Shown: positions 7,769 through 17,468, numbered from the stretch's first letter. The stretch is 64,000 nucleotides of DNA from Nocardiopsis sp. CC223A (GCF_030766825.1 NZ_JASFDV010000007.1:62001-126000); one strand, 5' to 3'. Notes: generated from the sequence alone by a model not told the origin. Made by a program: numbers and translations.

Positions 7769-9094
7769 GTGAGCGACCGATGGAGTATCGACGACGTATG
7801 GGCCGTCGCCCCGGACGCCGCGTCCCGCAAAGCCGCCGTCAAGGTGGGCAAGGCGGCGTCGTGGCCGCAGCGGGGGGCGGTCGCCGCGTCCGCCGGCGGC
7901 ACCTCCGCCGTGTGGGGCGAGTGCCAGGGCAGCGGTGCCAAGCCCTACCTGGCCGCGGTCCACCTGGACGGCGGCACCGGCCCCGCCTACAAGTGCAGCT
8001 GTCCCAGCCGCAAGATCCCCTGCAAACACGTCCTGGGACTGCTCGCCCTGTGGGCCCGGGGCGAGGTCGCCGACCGCGAGGACAAGCCCTCCTGGGTCGA
8101 CTCCTGGCTCGACGGCCGGGCCGCCCGGCAGGCGCGCGCCGCGGACCCCGCCAAGGCCGCACCCGCCGACCCGGCCAGGGCGGCGGCCACCCTGCGCGCC
8201 CGCGAGGAGGCCGTCGCCGCCGGGCTGGCCGAGCTGCGCCTGTGGCTGCACGACCAGATCGACGCCGGGCTCGCCGAAGTCCCCAAACTCGGCTACGACC
8301 ACTGGGACCGCATGGCCAAGCGGCTGACCGACGCCAAGGCGCGCGGCGCCTCGGGCTGGGTCTCCCGGCTGCCCTCCGTCGCCCGGCAGGAGAGCTGGCC
8401 CGAACGGGTGCTGGAGCACCTGGGCCTGCTCCACCTGCTCATCGACGGCTACGGGGCGGGCGACGCCCTGCCCGAGCGCACCCGCGGCGCGGTCCGCTCC
8501 CGGGTCGGCATCACCCTCAAGGCCGAGGAGGTGCGGGCGGGCGGCGAGAGCGTTCGCGACACCTGGCTGGTGCTGGGCCGACGCACCGTCCCCGGTGCCG
8601 AGGACGATATGACCGGCCTGCGCGTGTGGCTGCGCGGCACCGGAACCGGGCGCACCGCCCTGGCCCTCAGCTTCGGCCGCGCCGACCAGGTCCCCACCAC
8701 CCCCTACCGGCTCGGCACCGCCGTGGAGGCCGACCTGTCCTTCTACCCCGACGGCCACCGGATCGTCCCGCTCCCGGGCACCGAGGCCCCCGGACCCGTC
8801 CCGCAGGGCACCACGGTCGCCGCCGCGCTCGACTCCCACGCCGCCGTCCTCGCCGAGGACCCGTGGCGGGAGACCTGGCCGGTGGTCCTCGCCGACGCGG
8901 TCCCCGCCCGGGACGACCGCTGGTACCTGGCCGACCCCGACGGCGACGCCCTGCCCCTGGCCGCCGGCACCCCCCGACGCCTGCTGGCGGTCACCGGCGG
9001 GCGCCCGGCCACGGTGGCCGCCGAGTGGTCGCCCGCCGAAGGACTCACCCCCATCACCGTGTGGGACCGGACCGGAAAGGCGATCCCCCTGTGA
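7769..9094 (+). CDS. SWIM zinc finger protein (YehQ-like), first gene of MoxR/vWA operon
   Basis: A 441-residue protein starting at GTG 7769 (VSDRWSIDD). A SWIM zinc finger is at residues 76-87: C76-x-C78-x6-C85-x-H87 in KCSCPSRKIPCKH. SWIM domains bind zinc and typically mediate DNA or protein contacts. The rest is Ala-rich, with a helical middle (about 115-250) and a beta-rich C-terminus. In E. coli a SWIM protein, YehQ, is encoded with YehL (AAA), YehM (DUF5682) and YehP (vWA); here the same partners follow. Its stop overlaps the next GTG by four bases. An alternative ATG at 7679 would add 30 residues without visible ribosome site. Function is unknown; adaptor or target recognition is a guess. 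Confidence 0.8.
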   Translation: MSDRWSIDDVWAVAPDAASRKAAVKVGKAASWPQRGAVAASAGGTSAVWGECQGSGAKPYLAAVHLDGGTGPAYKCSCPSRKIPCKHVLGLLALWARGEVADREDKPSWVDSWLDGRAARQARAADPAKAAPADPARAAATLRAREEAVAAGLAELRLWLHDQIDAGLAEVPKLGYDHWDRMAKRLTDAKARGASGWVSRLPSVARQESWPERVLEHLGLLHLLIDGYGAGDALPERTRGAVRSRVGITLKAEEVRAGGESVRDTWLVLGRRTVPGAEDDMTGLRVWLRGTGTGRTALALSFGRADQVPTTPYRLGTAVEADLSFYPDGHRIVPLPGTEAPGPVPQGTTVAAALDSHAAVLAEDPWRETWPVVLADAVPARDDRWYLADPDGDALPLAAGTPRRLLAVTGGRPATVAAEWSPAEGLTPITVWDRTGKAIPL

Positions 9095-10647
9095 CCACCT
9101 CCGACCCCACCCCCACCTCGTCTCCGGCACCCTCCCGGGCCGCCGACTCGTGGGACCTGCTGGTCTCCACCGCGCTCGTGGGCACCGCCCGCCGCGCGGT
9201 CCCCGAGACCCCCGACCTGCCCGCCACCGCCGGGACCGAGGGCGCGGCCGCCCTTCTCGACCGGGCCGCCCTGGCCACCGTGCGCCGCCTGGCCGGGTAC
9301 ACGCCCGCCCGGGTCGACCCGGTCGATCCCGACCCCGGGCCCGACCTGCCCGAGGTCGGGGAGCAGGCCGCCCGACGCCTCGAAGCGGTCCTGGCCGACC
9401 GCCCCGAACTCCTGCCCGAGTGGTTGGGACTGGTCGCCGCCGCAGGCCTGCGCGCCCCCGCCGAGCACCTGCCCGCCCTGCTGGACAGGGGCGCCCGCGA
9501 CAGCTCCCTGCGCTCCGCCGTCGCCGCCGCCTGCGGCTCGCGCGGCCGCTGGCTGGCCCGGTTCGAGGCCGACTGGGAGTACCTGCTCACCGAGTCCGGC
9601 CCCGACGACGTCTTCGACGAGGACACCTGGCTGCACGGCACCGCGGGGGAACGCCGCCGCATGCTCGGCGCCCTGCGCGCCGCCGACCCCGCCCGGGGCC
9701 GCGAGCTGCTCGCCGGGGTGTGGCCGGACCTGCGCAAGGCCGAACTGCGCCGCCGCCTGCTGGAGGCGATGGAGACCGGCCTGGGCCCCGACGACGCCGA
9801 CCTGCTGGAGACCGCCCTCGACGACAAGGGCGCCAACGTGCGCGGCCTGGCGCTGTCCCTGCTCACCCGGCTGCCGCACAGCGCCCACGCCGACCGGCTG
9901 CGCGCCCACGTGCGGGCCCACGCCGGGCCCGGCCCCAAGGGCACCGTCGTGACCACCCCCGTCGAACCCGGCGAGACCGGCCTGCTGCGCGACCTCGCCC
10001 TGGCCCGTCCCACCGGCCGGATCGGCCGCCGCGAACGCGCCGAATACCTGTGGACGCTGGTCACCCGCACACCGCTCGACGTGTGGACCGACCTGTTCGG
10101 CACCGATCCCACCGGGGTCCTGAAACGGGTCTCCCGCTCCGGCGACGACGAGCTGCACGACGCCCTGCTCAACGCCATCGGCGTCCAGGAGGACGCGGTG
10201 TGGGCCCGGGCCGCCCTGGGGCTGTTGAAGGGGCGGGTCACCGACCGCATGGTCACGGCCGCCCGCGGCCGCCGCTCCCTCCAGCTCGAACCGCTGCTGC
10301 GCGTCCTGCCCGCCGAGGAGCGCTGCGCCCTGGTGGAGCGCTCCTTCGGCCCCGGCACCGGCACCCGCGACGTGTGGTCCCTGCTCAACGCGGTTCCCGG
10401 CCCCTGGACCGCGAAGCTGGCGCACCAGGTCGTGAAGCGGCTCGGCGGCAAGGGCTGGGACCACGACCAGAGCGGCTACCGGTCCGTGTGCCTGCTCGTC
10501 GCCGAGCGCACGCCCCCCGAACTCGTCGACGACCTGCCGCGGGAGACCCCCGCCCCGGCCGCTGTCGGCGGCCCCGGCGACCACGCCTACCAGAGCCTGC
10601 TCGACACCCTTCGCTTCCGCCTCGACATGCACAAGGAGCTCGTGTGA
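9091..10647 (+). CDS. DUF5691-like HEAT-repeat protein of MoxR/vWA operon
   Basis: A 518-residue, Leu/Ala/Arg-rich, predicted all-helical protein. It starts at a GTG overlapping the SWIM stop (GTGA) and ends overlapping the MoxR start. The N-terminal WDLLVSTALVGTARRAVP is characteristic of the family annotated DUF5691 that neighbours SWIM and MoxR genes in actinomycetes. Helical repeats resembling HEAT/armadillo units are seen from about residue 140 to 480 (for example LLDRGARDSSLRSAVAAACG and DKGANVRGLALSLLTRLP). Such scaffolds usually hold protein partners together. No catalytic motif is visible, and no experimental role is known to me. Confidence 0.7.
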   Translation: MTTSDPTPTSSPAPSRAADSWDLLVSTALVGTARRAVPETPDLPATAGTEGAAALLDRAALATVRRLAGYTPARVDPVDPDPGPDLPEVGEQAARRLEAVLADRPELLPEWLGLVAAAGLRAPAEHLPALLDRGARDSSLRSAVAAACGSRGRWLARFEADWEYLLTESGPDDVFDEDTWLHGTAGERRRMLGALRAADPARGRELLAGVWPDLRKAELRRRLLEAMETGLGPDDADLLETALDDKGANVRGLALSLLTRLPHSAHADRLRAHVRAHAGPGPKGTVVTTPVEPGETGLLRDLALARPTGRIGRRERAEYLWTLVTRTPLDVWTDLFGTDPTGVLKRVSRSGDDELHDALLNAIGVQEDAVWARAALGLLKGRVTDRMVTAARGRRSLQLEPLLRVLPAEERCALVERSFGPGTGTRDVWSLLNAVPGPWTAKLAHQVVKRLGGKGWDHDQSGYRSVCLLVAERTPPELVDDLPRETPAPAAVGGPGDHAYQSLLDTLRFRLDMHKELV

Positions 10648-11762
10648 CCACCTCCTCCGCCCCCTCCATCTCCACCGACGCGGCGCAGGCACTGCGCCCG
10701 CACGCGGAGCAGACCTACGCCGCCGAACTGGAGGCGCTGGCCAAGGCGGACGACCGACGGCGCCCCCCGGGCTGGCAGCTCTCCCCCTGGGCGGTGACGC
10801 AGTACCTCCTGGGCGCCACCCTGGAGGACGGCACCGAGATCACGCCCAAGTACATCGGCGCCCGCCGCGTCGTCGAGGTCGCCGTCGCCACCCTGGCCAC
10901 CGACCGCGCACTGCTGCTCATCGGCGTCCCCGGCACCGCCAAGACCTGGCTGTCGGAGCACCTGACCGCCGCGATCTCCGGCGACTCCACGCTCCTGGTC
11001 CAGGGCACCGCGGGCACCTCCGAGGAGGCCGTCCGGTACGGCTGGAACTACGCCCGGCTGCTCGCCGAGGGCCCCTCCAAGGAGGCGCTGGTGCCCAGCC
11101 CCGTGATGACCGCCATGGCGCGCGGCGCCATCGGCCGCATCGAGGAGCTCACCCGCATGCCCTCCGACGTACAGGACGGCCTCATCACCGTGCTGTCGGA
11201 GAAGGCGCTGCCGGTGCCCGAGCTGGGCATCGAGGTGCAGGCCCGGCGCGGGTTCAACATCATCGCCACCGCCAACGACCGCGACCGCGGCGTCAACGAC
11301 CTGTCCAGCGCGCTGCGCCGCCGGTTCAACACCGTGGTGCTGCCGGTGCCCGACAGCGCCGAGGACGAGGTCCGCATCGTCACCCAGCGGGTGGAGCAGC
11401 TGGGCCGGTCGCTGGAGCTGCCCGACGTGCCCGCCGGGCTCGACGAGATCCGTCGGGTGGTCACCGTGTTCCGCGAGCTGCGGTCCGGGGTGACCGAGGA
11501 CAACGGCACCAAGGTCAAGTCGCCGAGCGGGACGCTGAGCACCGCCGAGGCGATCTCGGTGCTCACCAACGGGATCGCACTGGCCGCGCACTTCGGCGAC
11601 GGGGTGCTGCGCCCCGCCGACGTGGCCGCCGGCATCCAGGGCGCCGTGGTCCAGGACCGGGTGTCCGACGGCGTGGTCTGGCGCGAGTACCTGGAGACCG
11701 TGGTGCGCGGCCGGGACGGCTGGGGCGAGTTCTACCGCGCCTGCCGCGAGGTGGGCGCCTGA
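10644..11762 (+). CDS. MoxR-family AAA+ ATPase (YehL-like)
   Basis: A 372-residue AAA+ protein. Walker A GVPGTAKT is at residues 94-101. The Walker B region reads AIGRIEEL, with Glu in place of the usual Asp-Glu pair, followed by the MoxR-typical MPSDVQDGLITVLSEK. Sensor 1 is IIATANDRD and a candidate arginine finger is in LSSALRRRFN. MoxR ATPases act as chaperones that remodel or metallate a vWA-containing partner; the vWA gene is two genes downstream. The GTG start overlaps the previous stop by four bases (GTGTGA) and its own stop touches the next ATG, so expression is coupled. It corresponds to E. coli YehL. Confidence 0.85.
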   Translation: MTTSSAPSISTDAAQALRPHAEQTYAAELEALAKADDRRRPPGWQLSPWAVTQYLLGATLEDGTEITPKYIGARRVVEVAVATLATDRALLLIGVPGTAKTWLSEHLTAAISGDSTLLVQGTAGTSEEAVRYGWNYARLLAEGPSKEALVPSPVMTAMARGAIGRIEELTRMPSDVQDGLITVLSEKALPVPELGIEVQARRGFNIIATANDRDRGVNDLSSALRRRFNTVVLPVPDSAEDEVRIVTQRVEQLGRSLELPDVPAGLDEIRRVVTVFRELRSGVTEDNGTKVKSPSGTLSTAEAISVLTNGIALAAHFGDGVLRPADVAAGIQGAVVQDRVSDGVVWREYLETVVRGRDGWGEFYRACREVGA

Positions 11763-14086
11763 TGGCACGACTGGACACGAGCGGTCTGCACGTCCTGGGC
11801 GTGCGGCACCACGGGCCGGGGTCGGCCCGCGCGGTCCGGGCGGCGCTGGCCGAGATCAAGCCGGACGCGGTCCTCATCGAGGGACCGCCGGAGGCGGACG
11901 CGCTGATCCCGCTGGTGGGGGAGCTGGAGCCGCCGGTGGCGCTGCTGGTGCACCTGGCGGACCCGCCCAAGGACGCGGCGGCCGCCGCTTCGGCGGCCGG
12001 GTGGGCGTTCTGGCCGTTCGCGGCGTTCTCCCCGGAGTGGGAGGCGCTGCGCTACGCCGCCGAGCACGGCGTCCCGGTGCGGTTCTGCGACCTGCCCGCC
12101 GCGCACACCCTGGCGGAGCGGCTCGCCGAGGCCGAGGCGCCGTCCCGGGACGGGGAGGCGCCGCCCGAGGGCGAGGAGACGGCCGGGGAGGGGACCACCG
12201 AGGACCCCGAGGCGGTCGGCCGCGACCGGCTGCGACTGGACCCCCTGGGCGTGCTCGCCGAGGCCGCCGGGTACGACGACGCCGAACGCTGGTGGGACGA
12301 CGTCGTCGAACAGCGCCGCGACGGCGAACCCTCGCCGTTCCCCGCCATCGCCGACGCCATGGCCGCCGTCCGGGACGAGAGCGGGCCCGAGCAGGGCCGC
12401 GGCGCCCGCCGCGAGGCGTACATGCGCCAGGTGCTGCGGGCCACCCTCAAACAGGGGCACGAGCGGGTCGCCGTCGTCTGCGGCGCCTGGCACGCGCCCG
12501 CCCTGCGCGGCGTCGCCGACTTCCCCGTCAGCGCCGACACCGCACTGCTCAAGGGCCTGCCCAAGGTCAAGGTCAACGCCACCTGGGTGCCCTGGACCCA
12601 CGGCCGCCTGGCCGCCGCCGGCGGCTACGGGGCCGGGGTCACCGCCCCCGGCTGGTACCACCACCTCTACACCGCCCCCGACCTGCCGATCCACCGGTGG
12701 CTCACCGAGGCCGCCCGGAAGCTGCGCGAGGAGGGGCACCACGTGTCCTCCTCGCACGTGATCGAGGGCGTGCGGCTCGCCGAGAGCCTCGCCGTCCTGC
12801 GCGGCCGCCCCCTGGCCGGGCTCGACGAGGTGTCCGAGGCGCTCACCGCGGTCCTGTGCGAGGGCGAACCCGTCCGCGCCGCCCTGGTGCACCGCACCAT
12901 GGCGATCGGCGAGCGCATGGGCTCGGTGCCGCCCACCACGCCCATGGTCCCGCTCCAACGCGACGTCATCGCCGCCCAGAAGCGGCTGCGGCTCAAGGCC
13001 GAGCCGTTCGACCGCGACCTCGACCTCGACCTGCGCAAGGAGGGGCACCGCGAGCGCAGCGTCCTGCTGCACCGGTTGCGCATGCTCGACGTCCGCTGGG
13101 GCGACCCGCAGGAGACCTCCGGCGGCAAGGGCACCTTCCGGGAGTCCTGGCGCATCCGCTGGGAACCCGAACTGGACGTGGCGCTCATCGAGGCCAGCCG
13201 GTGGGGCACCACCGTCGCCGGGGCCGCCGCGGCCCGGGCCGCCGAGCGCGCCGCCGACGCCGACCTGCCCGAACTGACCGCCCTCACCGAACTGTGCCTG
13301 CTGGCGGACCTGGCCGACGCCCTGCCCGGCGTGCTGGCCCTGCTCACCGACCGGGCCGCCACCGACGGCGACGTCACCCACCTGATGGGGGCGCTGCCGC
13401 CGCTGGCCCGCTCCGCCCGGTACGGCGACGTGCGCGGCACCGACGCCGCGCACCTGCGCGCCGTCGCCGAGCAGATCCTGCGCCGCGTCTGCGTGGGTCT
13501 GCCCCCGGCCGTGCACGGCCTCGACGACGAGGCCGCCGCCCGGTTCGTCACCCACATCGACCACACGCACTCCGCCGCCACCCTGCTGGGCGGCGAGGCG
13601 CTCGCCGAATGGGAGGCGACCCTGGCCACCCTGGCCCGCCGGGAGACCCTGCCCGGCCGGATCTCCGGGCGCCTCAACCGGATGCTGTCCGACGCCGGCC
13701 ACATCGACGCGCAGGAGCTGCGCCGCCGCCTGGGGCTGGCCATGTCCCAGGGCACCGAGCCCGCCGCGGCCGCGGCCTGGCTGGAGGGGTTCCTCCAGGG
13801 CAGCGGGCTCGTGCTGGTCCACGACGACCGGATGCTCGGCCTCATCGACACCTGGCTGCTGGGCCTGCCCGAGGAGCGGTTCACCGCTGTGCTGCCGCTG
13901 CTGCGCCGCACCTTCGGGGCGTTCGACGGCACCGAGCGGCGCGAGATCGGCGAGGCCGCGGGCCGGCTGGGCGGCGCCCGGCGGGTCGCGGCCCGCACAC
14001 CGGTCACGGTGGACGCCGAGCGGGCCGCACCCGCCCTGGCCACCGCCCTGGCCATCCTCACCGACGGAAGGAAGCGCGCATCGTGA
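11762..14086 (+). CDS. DUF5682 protein (YehM-like), TIKI/TraB-ChaN-like fold
   Basis: A 774-residue protein. Its N-terminus has the family hallmark GVRHHGPGSARAVR (residues about 13-26) and VLIEGPPEAD, with CGAWHAPAL near 240. This pattern of His/Glu motifs resembles the TIKI/TraB/EreA/ChaN superfamily, some members of which are metallopeptidases or esterases; assignment of catalysis here is inference. The C-terminal two thirds is helical and Ala/Leu-rich. The ATG overlaps the preceding TGA by one base. E. coli YehM is the counterpart. Within the operon it is the most likely effector enzyme, with the AAA/vWA pair as its regulator, but this is untested. Confidence 0.75.
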   Translation: MARLDTSGLHVLGVRHHGPGSARAVRAALAEIKPDAVLIEGPPEADALIPLVGELEPPVALLVHLADPPKDAAAAASAAGWAFWPFAAFSPEWEALRYAAEHGVPVRFCDLPAAHTLAERLAEAEAPSRDGEAPPEGEETAGEGTTEDPEAVGRDRLRLDPLGVLAEAAGYDDAERWWDDVVEQRRDGEPSPFPAIADAMAAVRDESGPEQGRGARREAYMRQVLRATLKQGHERVAVVCGAWHAPALRGVADFPVSADTALLKGLPKVKVNATWVPWTHGRLAAAGGYGAGVTAPGWYHHLYTAPDLPIHRWLTEAARKLREEGHHVSSSHVIEGVRLAESLAVLRGRPLAGLDEVSEALTAVLCEGEPVRAALVHRTMAIGERMGSVPPTTPMVPLQRDVIAAQKRLRLKAEPFDRDLDLDLRKEGHRERSVLLHRLRMLDVRWGDPQETSGGKGTFRESWRIRWEPELDVALIEASRWGTTVAGAAAARAAERAADADLPELTALTELCLLADLADALPGVLALLTDRAATDGDVTHLMGALPPLARSARYGDVRGTDAAHLRAVAEQILRRVCVGLPPAVHGLDDEAAARFVTHIDHTHSAATLLGGEALAEWEATLATLARRETLPGRISGRLNRMLSDAGHIDAQELRRRLGLAMSQGTEPAAAAAWLEGFLQGSGLVLVHDDRMLGLIDTWLLGLPEERFTAVLPLLRRTFGAFDGTERREIGEAAGRLGGARRVAARTPVTVDAERAAPALATALAILTDGRKRAS

Positions 14087-15255
14087 ACGCCGCGGACACC
14101 ATCGACGAACGCGAACGCCGCTGGCGGCTGGTGCTGGGCCGGGAGGCGCGCTGCCCCTCCGGGCTGGGCACCACCGACCAGGCCATGGACGCCGCGCTGG
14201 AGGCCCTCTACAACCGGGGCGACACCGCGGACTCCGGCGGTGGCGGCGGGCGCTCCGCGGGACTCGGCGGCTCCGCACCCCGGGTGGCCCGCTGGCTCGG
14301 CGACATCCGGGAGTACTTCCCCTCCACCGTCGTCCAGGTCATGCAGAAGGACGCCATGGAGCGGCTGGGCCTGCACCAGCTCCTCCTGGAGCCCGAGATG
14401 ATGGAGGCCGTCGAACCCGACGTCCACCTCGTCGGCACCCTGCTGTCCCTCAACCGGGTGATGCCCGACCAGGCCCGGGAGTCCGCCCGCGCCCTGGTCC
14501 GCAAGGTGGTCGAGGACCTGGAGCGCCGGGTCGCGCAGAAGACGCGTTCGCTGGTGCAGGGCGCCATCGACCGCTCCGCCCGCACCCACCGGCCGCGCCG
14601 CGTCTCCGACATCGACTGGAACGCGACCATCCGCCGCAACCTCGCCCACTACCTGCCCGAACACGGCACGATCGTGCCGCAGACCCTCGTCGGGTACGGG
14701 CGGCGCAGCCAGGGCGTGCAGAAGGACGTGGTGCTGGCCATCGACCAGAGCGGGTCCATGGCGTCGTCGGTGGTGTACGCGAGCGTGTTCGGGGCGGTGC
14801 TGGCGTCGATGAGGACGCTGCGCACCTCACTGGTCGTGTTCGACACCGCGGTCGTGGACCTCACCGAGCAGCTCACCGACCCGGTGGAGGTGCTGTTCGG
14901 CACCCAGCTGGGCGGCGGCACGCACATCAACAAGGCGATCGCGTACTGCCAGGGGTTGATCGACCGGCCCGACGACTCGATCTTCGTGCTGATCAGCGAC
15001 CTGTACGAGGGCGGTGTCCGGGCGGAGATGCTGCGCCGGGTCGCGTCCATGCAGGCGGCGGGGGTCCAGGTGGTGGTGCTGCTGGCGCTGTCCGACGAGG
15101 GCGCGCCGTTCTACGACCGCGAGAACGCGGCCGCGCTGGCGGAGATGGGCGTCCCCGCGTTCGCCTGCACCCCGGACGTGTTCCCGGAGCTGATGGCCGC
15201 CGCCATCCAGGGGCAGCCGCTCACGGCGTGGGTGGACAGGCAGAAGGACGCCTGA
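14083..15255 (+). CDS. vWA-domain protein (CoxE/YehP-like), last gene of MoxR/vWA operon
   Basis: A 390-residue protein starting at a GTG that overlaps the DUF5682 stop by four bases. A helical N-terminal half (1-200) is followed by a von Willebrand A domain. The MIDAS motif D221-Q-S-G-S is intact (VVLAIDQSGSMASS), the second MIDAS threonine is likely in GGGTHINKA, and the third Asp in VLISDLYEGG. vWA/CoxE proteins are the standard partners of MoxR ATPases. E. coli YehP is the equivalent. A Gly-rich loop at about 47-60 separates the first helices. It ends 217 bases before a convergent gene. Confidence 0.82.
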   Translation: MNAADTIDERERRWRLVLGREARCPSGLGTTDQAMDAALEALYNRGDTADSGGGGGRSAGLGGSAPRVARWLGDIREYFPSTVVQVMQKDAMERLGLHQLLLEPEMMEAVEPDVHLVGTLLSLNRVMPDQARESARALVRKVVEDLERRVAQKTRSLVQGAIDRSARTHRPRRVSDIDWNATIRRNLAHYLPEHGTIVPQTLVGYGRRSQGVQKDVVLAIDQSGSMASSVVYASVFGAVLASMRTLRTSLVVFDTAVVDLTEQLTDPVEVLFGTQLGGGTHINKAIAYCQGLIDRPDDSIFVLISDLYEGGVRAEMLRRVASMQAAGVQVVVLLALSDEGAPFYDRENAAALAEMGVPAFACTPDVFPELMAAAIQGQPLTAWVDRQKDA

Positions 15256-15307
15256 CCGCACCCCGCGGACCTCCGCGACGCCCCCGGCCCCGAAGGAAAG
15301 GGTCCGA

Positions 15308-15332
15308 GGTCCCGGGGTGGGGCACCGGGACC
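15308..15332. terminator. Possible terminator hairpin after vWA operon
   Basis: GGTCCCGG (15308-15315) and CCGGGACC (15325-15332) form an 8-bp stem with a nine-base loop, 53 bases after the vWA stop and between convergent genes. Weak alone. The remaining intergenic sequence to 15471 shows nothing else clear. Confidence 0.4.
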
Positions 15333-15471
15333 CGGGGAAGGAATGCGTCCGGGAATCCGGGCGATCCGGGGGGCACGGGCTGTTCACCGGTGGGACACCA
15401 CCGGAATACTCGATCCGGGCGGGCGGGGCTGTGGCGGTCTCCGCCCGCCCTCCCCTGTCCGGGGCCGTGCT

Positions 15472-16841
15472 TCAGGGAGGCGGGGGGCAGGTGTCGGCCA
15501 GGGAGGACACCGGGGTCAGGGTGACGGAGAACCGGGTCACCCGGGTGGTGCCCTCCTCGCGGTCCCACAGCAGGTCGACGTTGCCGGTGCCCGCGAAGTA
15601 GAGGACCGGGCGGTCGGTGGTGAGGGGCGGACCGATCCGGTTCACGGGGTTCTCCCCGGTCTCCTCCACGCACACGGCGGTCGGTTGGACCCCCACATGG
15701 TGCTGGGGGGCGGCGCCCTCCCGGTACAGGGAGATGTGCCGTTCCGCGGTCTCACGGTCCCGGTCCATGAGGGTCACGACCGCGGTGAGGCCGTAGACGG
15801 TCATCACCAGGACGACCATCAGGCCCGACCAGAATCGCCCGTACCCGTGAACGGTGACGTGGAAGTGGCGGAGGAATCCGAACGCGCCCAACGCGATGAG
15901 CAGGGCGAGGAGCACCAGCCACAGGGAGGAGAAGACGGCGATCACCCTGGAGGGCCCCGTTGTGTCGACTTCACCGGAACCGATGCCGAACGAGGCCAGG
16001 TAGGTCTCCTGGCCCAAGGACCCCAGGGCGATCGCCGTGGGCGCGGCCAGCACGGTCAGGACCAGCGGCAGCCAGGTGTCGACTCTGCCCTCGGGAATCC
16101 TGCGCACCGCATGCCACGTCCCGTACAGGCACACCAACCCCAGGAGGGCGATCACCAGTTGGCGGTTCTCCGCGCCCGGCGGGCGTCCGTCGAACAGCAG
16201 GTACAGCAGGTACAGTGCGCCCGCCACAACGATGAGCAGACCGAGCAGCATCCCGCCGTAGGACCGGGGACGCTCATCCACCGAGCGGTCGCGAGGGTCC
16301 GGCGGGCCGACGACCATGAGCGTCTCGCCCGCCTCGGGATTGCGTGCGGCGAACCCCGGAAGCAGCGAGCGCGCCTCGGCCAGACTCCGCGCCCTGATGT
16401 ACCCGCGAATCCGCCACCACAGCAGGCCTCGTACCGGTGCGGCGATCCACTCCCTCTCAGGCATCCGGGTGCGGGGCATGACGGGATAGCGGCGGTAGGG
16501 GTCGGTGGCCGCGCGCAGCCGGGCCGCGAAGACGATCCGCGTGTGCACGCCTGCCTTGTCGCAGAAGTGGCGGAACTCCGACATGGCGGCGGCGACCACG
16601 CCGAACACCGAGCCGGACAGGGGGACGTGCACGTCGTAGCGGCCTTCGCCCAGGTCGACGAACGGCCACGGCCTGCTCCGCACCAGGGACAGGAAGCCGG
16701 GGACCTGGGCGGGCTCCACCTCCACGCCGATGCGCACGATGTGGTCGTAGTGGCGGGGAGGTCGCCCTCGGGCTCGGGGGGCCGCGGCTCCTCGGGCTCG
16801 GTCGCAGGGGGAGACGGCTTCCGGCATCGGCGGAAGAACAT
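15472..16841 (-). CDS. Multi-pass membrane protein, apparent frameshift near N-terminus
   Basis: An unrecognised membrane protein. The main frame (up to 16827) encodes a soluble N-terminal region, then hydrophobic segments at about residues 195-215, 225-240, 250-275, 290-310 and 330-350, and an extracytoplasmic C-terminal domain ending DTCPPPP. The better start is probably MFFRRCRKPS at 16841, preceded by GAAAGG, but that reads in another frame. Adding one base in the four-G run at 16755-16758 would join it to HYDHIVRIGVEVEP. The apparent in-frame N-terminus (RARGAAAPRARGRPP) is low-complexity and likely not real. Either a sequencing indel or a true frameshift. It lies 22 bases after the next upstream gene and probably shares its operon. 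Confidence 0.55.
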
Positions 16842-16863
16842 GGACCGGGGGGCCTTTCGGGGG

Positions 16864-17367
16864 TCAGCCGCCGTAGAGGTGGACGCGGTCGTCGACGTCC
16901 ACGGCGGGGGCGGAGGTGTGCCAGGCGCGGTGACCGATGCGCAGGATCCAGTCGCTGTAGAGCCAGTCCGACTCGTGGGAGGCAGCGGTGAAGCGGAAGT
17001 TCGCCCGGTAGCGGCCGACCTCCCCGGGGCGCAGGGTGAACAGGGGGCGGGGCCAGCGCCGGGGGAAGGCCTCCGTCCCGCCGGGGGCGCGGGACACGGT
17101 CAGCAGGCCGCCGTGTTCGCTCAGGCGCAGGGACCAGGGGACCTCGGACCGGGAGACGTACCGCGCCTCCTCCCGGGCCGCGTAGTCCCACCGCTCCCAC
17201 ATCTCCACGTTGTGGAGGAGGACCGCGTGGTCCCGCTGCGGCTCGGGGAGGTCGGGCAGTGGGAAGACCTCGGGCAGTCCGCGGCGCAGGTCCGCGGACC
17301 GGGCGTCGCGGCCTGCCTTGGTCCACCACACGGAAACGCGCTGCACGGCGATCGGGGGAGTGCCCAT
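16864..17367 (-). CDS. Hypothetical protein, 167 aa
   Basis: Unrecognised. Starting at MGTPPIAV (17367) gives a 167-residue acidic/aromatic protein rich in Trp, Tyr and Arg (VWWTKAGRDAR, WERWDYAAREEARYVS, ESDWLYSDWILRIG), with no signal peptide or transmembrane segment. The longer reading from 17478 adds 37 residues of atypical composition over the likely promoter, so I prefer the shorter form. It directly precedes the membrane protein gene on the same strand. The Trp-rich beta-like pattern suggests a soluble cytoplasmic protein; nothing indicates an enzyme. Confidence 0.55.
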   Translation of the reverse strand: MGTPPIAVQRVSVWWTKAGRDARSADLRRGLPEVFPLPDLPEPQRDHAVLLHNVEMWERWDYAAREEARYVSRSEVPWSLRLSEHGGLLTVSRAPGGTEAFPRRWPRPLFTLRPGEVGRYRANFRFTAASHESDWLYSDWILRIGHRAWHTSAPAVDVDDRVHLYGG

Positions 17368-17468
17368 GCCCCCATCATGCCCCGGGGACACGCGGATATC
17401 GGTTCTCTCGCACAGAGGAGTCGATTGATTACCTTTAGTGGCCAAAGTGTCTCGGAAAGCGGTGCGTC

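Noticed and set aside
12001-14082. Long open frame over the DUF5682 gene in another phase, and a similar long frame on the minus strand (11732-14278)
   Set aside because: Compositions are Arg/Pro/Gly/Ala-rich without domains, the pattern of GC-rich shadow frames; the 774-residue frame has family motifs and fits the overlaps.
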